From Aspidiotus rigidus (taxonomy: Eukaryota > Arthropoda > Insecta > Hemiptera > Diaspididae): a stretch of 64,000 nucleotides of DNA. How positions within the stretch are numbered: the first letter of the stretch is position 1; every line of letters begins with the position of its first letter. The stretch lies in assembly GCA_035079385.1 (NCBI GenBank), contig JAVHKY010000054.1, positions 7,293,501 to 7,357,500 on the forward strand, read 5' to 3'. The notes beneath the pieces were generated by a model that saw only the letters and a program-made list of their open reading frames with translations, was not told where the DNA came from and did no database searches. Shown piece by piece: positions 57,737 to 64,000 of this stretch. A program made the position numbers and the translations under genes.

Positions 57737-57975
57737 CCCGGTAAACAATTTGAAGCCCTCATTTGAAGCCCTGTTGATTCCCTGTTCCCCTCTTACTTCC
57801 CTATGAAGCCCTCATGAAGCCCTCAAATATAAAGGGCTTCAGGGACACAAAAAGGAAACAGGGCTTAATCTGGGAAAAACTATCCTTTTAATTCCCATTT
57901 GAAGCCCTGTTTCCTTTTTGTGTCCCAGAAGCCCTTTATATTTGAGGGCTTCAAGTGGGAACAATGTTTACCGGG
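57737..57975. mobile_element. MITE with CCCGGTAAACA termini and internal hairpin
   Basis: About 239 bases. Starts CCCGGTAAACAATTTGAAGC and ends ACAATGTTTACCGGG. Inside, an almost perfect inverted repeat of about 45 bases (57825-57869 and 57900-57945, TCAAATATAAAGGGCTTC and complement) could fold into a hairpin, and GAAGCCCTC units are repeated. No ORF. Confidence 0.75.
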
Positions 57976-58142
57976 AGGGAAAGGTTTGAAAACGCTCGAC
58001 TTAGAGCGCGAGATGAACTCGAGAATCATATGGAACATTCGAACGTGGAGCGCGTCGTGATGAAAACGCTCGAGTTGGAGCGCTGACGCATACGTGTTTG
58101 CGATTATTCCACACATTTTTCTCGTATGGGTGGACCTGACAG

Positions 58143-58223
58143 GTATGGTATTATTTTATGTTCCGCACTCTCGATCTGTGATATCCACGGTCATTCAACG
58201 ATTCATTCATACTATTTCTGCAG
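58143..58223 (+). other. Intron of the small membrane-protein gene
   Basis: Donor CTGACAG followed by GTATGG (exon end 58142) and acceptor ATACTATTTCTGCAG. 81 bases. The exon before it has no in-frame ATG and is probably untranslated. Confidence 0.5.
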
Positions 58224-58385
58224 GTAACAATGGAAGAAGAGGAAGGACAAGACTTCTACAAATGTGTAGTCAGCGACGCAGAGCTGTTCCTGTCAACGTG
58301 CGAGGTGTCGATCGTACTGATAGTGTTTGCGTCGATGAATAAGATACTGACAGTATTCCTAAGGATCGCGCTGAGCATGTTGTAA
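58224..58385 (+). CDS. Small acidic membrane protein, exon
   Basis: ATG at 58230 in a good context (AACAATGG) opens MEEEEGQDFYKCVVSDAELF. A hydrophobic segment follows (STCEVSIVLIVFASMNKIL, then TVFLRIALSML), long enough for a membrane span. Read without splicing, it stops at TAA 58383 after 51 residues. The last codons sit on a perfect donor (ATGTT followed by GTAAGTAG), so splicing to an exon at about 58466-58468 is likely. That acceptor (CCTACTTCGTAG or two bases later) gives either an immediate stop or an extension of about 46 residues ending in a second hydrophobic stretch. Function unknown. Confidence 0.5.
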   Translation, partial: VTMEEEEGQDFYKCVVSDAELFLSTCEVSIVLIVFASMNKILTVFLRIALSML

Positions 58386-58907
58386 GTAGTTCCCTCATTG
58401 ACATGAATATAGTGCACAGTTCTTCGAACTTTACTATTATTTTTTTGTTACGTTTCCTACTTCGTAGAGAGGTGTAAACACGAACTTCGATGAACGAGAA
58501 CGGATAACAGAAGAACGAATGTACGGTGAAGATGCATGCGTCTCGCACCGAAGAAGAGAGGACAACCGCGCAAATCCGACCACATCTGATAATTTACTCT
58601 TGTTTTTCCTGTCGATTATGTTTTCGTTGTAACCATTCAGTTTTCGAATCTTATATTACTGTTCCTTTGAGTATTACTACGTCAATTTCGTGATCATGAC
58701 TGTTATTATTATTACGTTTTTTCTTTCGAATTGAATTTGTGGATACGCGACGAACGAACGGTGATTGGTTCGATTCGACTCTGTCATTCACGTTCGAGCG
58801 AGCCTGATATACCTGCGTGAAAATGCTCGCCTGACGGAATATCGCAACTCTGTTACTGATGATCGAGAACATAATAGCTTCGATCATACGTTACTTTTAT
58901 TCATAAA

Positions 58908-59327
58908 TTACGTTTTATTTAATTTATTTTTAAAGTGATTTTTACAACCTATAAAAAAATCATGATGCCCGCTTAATAGCGGTAAATTACATAATCTATC
59001 TACCTGATCACTGGTTAGTTCATAGGTATCTCCGAATAATACATTGTTATCGTGCGCGATTGGGGTCAAGATTTCTCGTCGGCTATCTTCTACGAGTAAC
59101 GTGGTCGGGTCGCAATACGTTTTGTAACGTAATTCCAGAACCAAGGTATTCTCTCCATTTAAGTGGCGCATTGTTTCTGAACAGAATACATACCACACTT
59201 GATAGTACTGTACACCGGGTAACCCCTGGTCTTTTCTAGCTTCTCTTTTCTTAAACCGAACAGGGATTCCTGGGTGTTCGTTTCCCGGTTTCACGCCCAT
59301 GGTATCCGTCGACGTGTAACTCACCAT
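58908..59327 (-). CDS. Unrecognised 139-residue protein
   Basis: Single intact frame from ATG 59327 (ACGATGGTGAG) to a stop at 58908. It begins MVSYTSTDTMGVKPGNEHPG, has a middle VQYYQVWYVFCSETMRHLNG, and ends HHDFFIGCKNHFKNKLNKT. Codon use is more balanced than in the surrounding DNA. AATAAA-like signals follow the stop on the minus strand. No signal peptide or membrane span. Together with its neighbours it forms a compact gene group; no family recognised. Confidence 0.55.
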   Translation of the reverse strand: MVSYTSTDTMGVKPGNEHPGIPVRFKKREARKDQGLPGVQYYQVWYVFCSETMRHLNGENTLVLELRYKTYCDPTTLLVEDSRREILTPIAHDNNVLFGDTYELTSDQVDRLCNLPLLSGHHDFFIGCKNHFKNKLNKT

Positions 59328-59498
59328 CGTGACAGTGAACAGCTTTGGTATTTTCGGAGTTAATTTACAAAAGACTGAAAAGTTTTACTCAGTGAAAATT
59401 CTCTATTTATTACATTGATTTTTAGGGATATAAACGAATAAGGAAATTTTCATGAGAGCAGGAATTCATAATGTCATACACACATGTAAATACATATT

Positions 59499-59937
59499 TT
59501 ACATACTCGATTTCGTGTTCTTGTCTTTGATTTCATTCGCAACCTGTCGTAGCACTCTCAACGGTGCTTGTTTCACATACGCTAAAATATAATAGAATGC
59601 GACTGTTCGTAGAATTTTTCACTCAAAGGAGATTCGCACAACCAAAAATTTTCTACTTACGATAAACGAAATTGTTCGCTAAAAGTTCTAATTTCTCGTT
59701 TTCCTGTTCTAATTCCTCGTTTTTCTGTTCTAATTCCTCGTATTCCTGTACTAATTTCTTTATTTTGTTTACTGTATCAGTGCCTCCATTAACGGTTTGG
59801 GTTATGTTGTCGAACATTGCTGCTTTTTCTTCGATTGTCAATTCGTTATTGGATGTTAAACTTCCTCCAATCAAAACCACGAGCACAATAACTACTGTAA
59901 AGTAAAAAGCAATACCTCCATCAATCAAGAATATCAT
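59499..59937 (-). CDS. Two-exon membrane-anchored coiled-coil protein
   Basis: Exon 1 is 59937-59661, exon 2 is 59581-59499, with a 79-base intron between donor GTAAGTAG and acceptor ATTATATTTTAG. The split codon joins in frame, giving 119 residues. The N-terminus (MIFLIDGGIAFYFTVVIVLV) is one membrane segment. A coiled coil follows with repeated Glu/Leu heptads (EYEELEQKNEELEQENEKLE). The C-terminal tail YVKQAPLRVLRQVANEIKD is amphipathic and comes from exon 2. Without splicing the frame would end two codons after the junction. Function unknown; a small type II-like membrane anchor is one reading. Confidence 0.65.
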
Positions 59938-59999
59938 AATCGTTTCGAGAAATTGAGTTTTCTGTGGGCAGAGTTGAAAAACTCTACAGGTTGAGGCAG

Positions 60000-60880
60000 A
60001 AATAAAGACATTTCAATTCCACGTAGCGCGCCGAAAAAAAAATCCGAAAAATCTTGAACGCACACGATGCGAACAGCGAAGTAGGTACGTAATGTTTTTT
60101 CGAACTATAAAAACAGTTCGAAACTTAGGCCACACGGTATGAGCGACATTTGACTGATATTGTTTTTCACACATGATGAATTAAAACCTTAATCCTTCTA
60201 GTTTAAGTGTTCCTTTTTTGGGGACGATCCGTTTATTTGTATTTTCTGTGCGGAGCTATGATGCTCTTTTCAAATGTGGTCGTTATTTCTACCCCATTCG
60301 ATACTTTAATTCTTTGCTATTCTGTTACACACTCACCCAAGATATGTAGGTCTATATGATAAATCTTCATTGGAACCATCATCTTGCGGTCAACAATCAT
60401 CGGGTAAGTGAGCAATTCGATGAATCTACAATTTCAAAGCAATGGAAGCTTTTATGCTTTTAAGACGTGTTTTACTTAAATTCGTCTGCACTTCTATCAA
60501 ATCGTTGGTGATTGGGATGTAGTCTCAATTAGTTTGTGTAGGCCTACTTAATCTCATTCCTACTCGTTTTTGATGCCTGCCTCTGCCTATCTGATGATAA
60601 CTCGATTATCTGAGAGCATAAATTTCATAAACTATAAATTTAATCTGCGCGTTATACCTCAGTCTAAACATAATCTTGGAAAATGATAAGATTTCGTAAC
60701 AGCGAGATAATTTTAGATTCAGAGAAACATCTGATTTCTTCTTTTAAATGAATTTTTCTACGGAATATGAGTCGTAGTTTTTTTCCTTTCTCTCTCATAT
60801 ACGTACTTGCATATTAGTCTTATGGAGCGATGAATCCATCATTCTACGTACGAGTATAGTAACTAGTTTTATTGGTAGTC
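60000..60880. other. No recognised gene
   Basis: AT-rich DNA without coding evidence. It could contain the promoter of the coiled-coil gene, whose start lies at 59937 on the minus strand. Confidence 0.35.
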
Positions 60881-60892
60881 TATGTGGCGCCC

Positions 60893-61180
60893 CGGTAAAT
60901 AATTTCGATAGCGATACCCGGGTATTCAACGGGTATGAGGGTATCGAAAAAGGGAATTAGATCCGCTGGCTTGAAATACCCTACAAATACCCGCAATCCC
61001 CGATGGAATACCCGGGATTGATAGGGTATTCATGAGGGAATCTTACGGGAATCTTAGATTATCATTAATAAGTAATCGCTGATTGGTCGATTGAAATTAT
61101 GATCTTTCAATTCCCTCTTGGCACCCTCAATATCCGCGGGTATTTCACGGGAATTTATAGGGAATGTCAATTCTTGAGAG
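60893..61180. repeat. Repeat related to the CCCGGTAAA MITE
   Basis: Begins CCCCGGTAAATAATTTCGATA, sharing its end with the MITE at 57737, and is followed by many inverted copies of TACCCG, GGGTAT and GGGAAT. The right end is not clear. No ORF. Confidence 0.45.
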
Positions 61181-61199
61181 GAGAAATTTTAAAATAAGA

Positions 61200-62550
61200 T
61201 GCACCGATTTTTCATTTCATGGGATTTGCCTTCGTGCTTATTTTTATTATCGTATGTTATGATGTAACCACGAATGAGTAGAGACATACGAGGACGTCAC
61301 ACTCGCCGAACACTATAATTTTAATAACCGTTAGCACTGCTCTCCTAGGACACACGGGACTGAGACAAAAGTTTGTACTTTACCGAATAGTCGTGACTAA
61401 ATCTAAACCTTGAGTTAATCACAACCACACAAAGAATGTACTCGACTCTCACCTCGTTTCCCCTACGCCCTAGGAGACCATTCCGCGACTAGCTCAGATC
61501 GGAGTGTACCTATAATGAGTACATCTTTGTGAGGGACGCAAGTAACTGAAGATAGACCACGGTCTGCTTTTTGGTTCACTTTTTGAGATCATGTAGACTA
61601 TACAAAATATCTTGATAATTGAGGATAGCGTCGTCGTTGATGTAAGCTCCACTTACTTACCAAACTGAAGGAAATAGTTTGTCGTAACTTAATAATCATA
61701 AATCTAATTGCTCTGAGTCTACCAAGATCGAGAGAATTATTTAAGAAACTGAACACCGCTCGCCATCGGGAATCTTTAACGACCATACTAGAGGAACTGA
61801 AATAAAAACAATGACTGCACAAGTCAGTCGGAAGGGCCTACAGAAAGGGACTATGGGTAACCTGAAAATAATTTAGAAATTGGGCCAAAAAATCATTCGC
61901 TGATAAATTTGCAGACCATTGAATCGTACCTAGATATAAACCACCTTCACGTCTAATTCCTAAATAGGTATCTGGGAGTTCTCTGAAAAAGAAATCACAA
62001 TCGATCGCTATCGACTCGGGAGAAAGAATTCGTACTCTTGGAATAGAACACAGGAGTACATATTTATTTACAACGCTCCAACATATCCTAAGTGGATATA
62101 AACTCTCCGCTCGAACCCGAAGTTCGCCTGCCTCCAGCCTAGAGATACCGTCTACCACATCGATAATAATTATGAAGTAACTTATTACTTGATCACGTCA
62201 ATATTACACTACGGTACTTCGAATTCAGGTAACTGTTGTCTCCTAATTCTCCTCCGTCAAGTGAAGCGAGTAACATACGAGTATCATTGAGAAAAAGGAA
62301 GACTTTATTTAGTTTGTCAGCTGTAATGATCCCATCATATTTTTTTTTTCGTGGATTCTATATCCTAAAAATAAGAAGAAAATTTTTCGAAACTCGTTCT
62401 TCTGTGAAATTAAATAGTGGAAGTCGGCGAAAATTTTATTTTTATTTTTATGATCCTATCACAAACTATTTAATTCGGAGGATAAATTTTGATCATGTGG
62501 TGCTAATAATATCTGAAAATGTGTCATCTTCATACTACAAAGCTGAGTGG
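61200..62550. other. No recognised gene
   Basis: Only short frames (for example 61838-62158 on the minus strand) with no splice or motif support. Confidence 0.35.
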
Positions 62551-62561
62551 ACCACATAGAA

Positions 62562-62643
62562 ATGGGGAAGAAATACAGGCAAGCAGTGACAACGTTTCAC
62601 CACTTATTGTCATTCATCATGCCACCTGATGCTGCCCCTGCAG
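62562..62643 (+). CDS. Possible first coding exon, unrecognised
   Basis: ATG at 62562 (ATAGAAATGGGG, good context) opens MGKKYRQAVTTFHHLLSFIM then PPDAAPA, and reaches CTGCAG followed by GTAATT. The border could be a donor or an acceptor, so the direction of the exon is uncertain. No partner exon found. Confidence 0.25.
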
Positions 62644-62899
62644 GTAATTTTTAACCACCGGTCTGAATAAGTGATGTACGGCCGGGTTGTGCAGCAATAC
62701 GTGTACACAAGAGGCAAGGTGCTAGTGGCTTGTACGACCCACGTGTATCTCCGTATTGCTTTCATATGGCGATGTACAAAATTACCACGTGTGTATATTG
62801 TGCAGGCACTTATTATAATCAGAAGTGTTGAAATTGTTCTTTTTCATATTTATTTTGGGACACTCTTTGGGTCATGAACTCGAAGTACATTTAGGCCTA

Positions 62900-64000
62900 T
62901 GTAATACATTTAAATAATATTAAAGTAAAATCAACTGAACGTCTTAGGTATAATTTTGAAGATTACACTACAAAAGAAAAAAAGTTCCACATAAATGACA
63001 AGTTTGTGAATTTCATACATTTTGCAAACAGTGAGTTGTATCAATAAAACGAATAAATGATCTTCATGAATTCGTGAAATGATACTGCTTCGTCTGAAAT
63101 ACACTGTATCATTCATAATTTGCCTTCAATCGCTGACAATTATGTCTCGAGAAAATATTTCGTATTCATTTGCGTTTCATATTTCCCGAAAAATATTATG
63201 TAAAAATTATTGACATTGTAACGTAATGGTGAAAAACAAATCTCTTTGCATCGTTGCAAATTTATACATATTCTGTATACCTAAATATCATCTTATTACA
63301 TAATTTTTTCGATTATAATACGGTAATTGTTTCGATTATGATACGCACGTTTTATACGTACTAATTATTAAATTTAAAATGTGGGGTGCGTATTATAATC
63401 GAGTAACAATGGATGAATCCCTAAGTTGGAAGAGTAAGAAAGCGAAATAGATACCTCAGATAAGCTTACGAGCAAAAGAGCAAAAAAAAAAAAAATGATA
63501 AAAAAAAACGAACGAAAAGAAAGGAAGAAAAAAAATGTGAAAAATTTCGCACAATTATCGCAAGCTTCTACGGTAATTCCTACATTCAGTCAATTCGCGT
63601 ATGAATAAAACCTGCGCATTATATTCATGTAATAAATAAAATTCTAAAATGAGGTCTTCAAATCTTGCCTGTGTATTATATACGTGTCCGTATCATAATC
63701 GACAAAATACGGCATACCAGAATTTTTTTTACATTATACCCAAGAGAAAAAGAAATGAGAACAATGTGTTGGTAAAAGTTGATTCATTTTTCAAAATTTC
63801 AGTCGTTTTGAAACCTCATGAGTGAGAATTAATTACCGACAAGAAGAAAATTATAATGAGCGAACACATAGCATACATGTAATCCTTTCATTTTCATGTT
63901 CTGAGATAACCATCATTGTTAATTCATGTAAAATAGTGGATGACAAGTGGGCAACCTAAGACCTGCACGCTATAAGCTCTCGAATTAGACCCGCAATGGA
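62900..64000. other. AT-rich DNA without a recognisable gene
   Basis: Contains runs such as AAAAAAAAAAAAATGATAAAA near 63480 and repeated phrases of the type GATTATAATACGGTAAT / GCGTATTATAATCGA at 63311-63420 and 63680-63710. No coding evidence. Confidence 0.4.

Overview
The window looks like eukaryotic, very probably arthropod (insect-like) nuclear DNA. It is AT-rich, its genes are sparse and split by short introns with GT-AG borders, and it is full of microsatellites and degraded mobile elements typical of insects: Penelope-like elements, an R1-like LINE, a second CR1/Jockey-like LINE, a Ty3/gypsy fragment and a pogo/Tigger DNA transposon. The arthropod assignment is inference from these families. 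There is no bacterial-style operon, CRISPR array, or rRNA or tRNA gene that I could recognise.

Layout. 1-10.4 kb: mostly unique AT-rich DNA plus a dispersed repeat (family A), two long dinucleotide arrays at the tips of inverted arms, and a minus-strand gypsy pol fragment (5.85-7.27 kb). 10.5-18 kb: a broken Penelope-like fragment, then an AT-rich stretch of small plus-strand ORFs (repeat-like, partly decayed) into which a complete inverted-repeat Penelope-like element (12.86-15.00 kb) has inserted with a 12-bp target duplication. 19.1-22.1 kb: an intact minus-strand gene for an AAA-ATPase-like protein with a C-terminal PD-(D/E)XK-type nuclease motif, apparently spliced. 22.8-29.1 kb: two minus-strand LINEs in tandem, both truncated. 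29.3-31.8 kb: remains of a second copy of the AT-rich ORF family in inverse orientation, and a fold-back element. 35.2-36.2 kb: exons of a probable small secreted protein. 37.9-41.9 kb: a third Penelope-like element, split by a 1.35-kb internally deleted Tigger element. 42.36-43.69 kb: a cryptic multi-exon minus-strand gene (Pro/Gln-rich start, duplicated Asp-rich exons, zinc-finger exon, Arg-rich tail). 43.7-53 kb: mostly repeats. 53.0-55.3 kb: a fourth Penelope-like element with inverted ends, a 12-bp target duplication and a hammerhead-like motif. 56.3-57.7 kb: a third copy of the AT-rich family carrying an intact 299-codon ORF. 58.1-59.9 kb: a compact cluster of three small genes, two with good splice sites. 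60-64 kb: no clear gene.

How it fits together. Most of the window is a record of nested insertions. The intact, possibly functional parts are the ATPase/nuclease gene, the small-gene cluster at 58-60 kb, the zinc-finger gene at 42.4-43.7 kb, the secretory exon at 36.2 kb and the 299-codon ORF. All identifications rest on reading motifs and splice sites by eye; no database comparison was possible.
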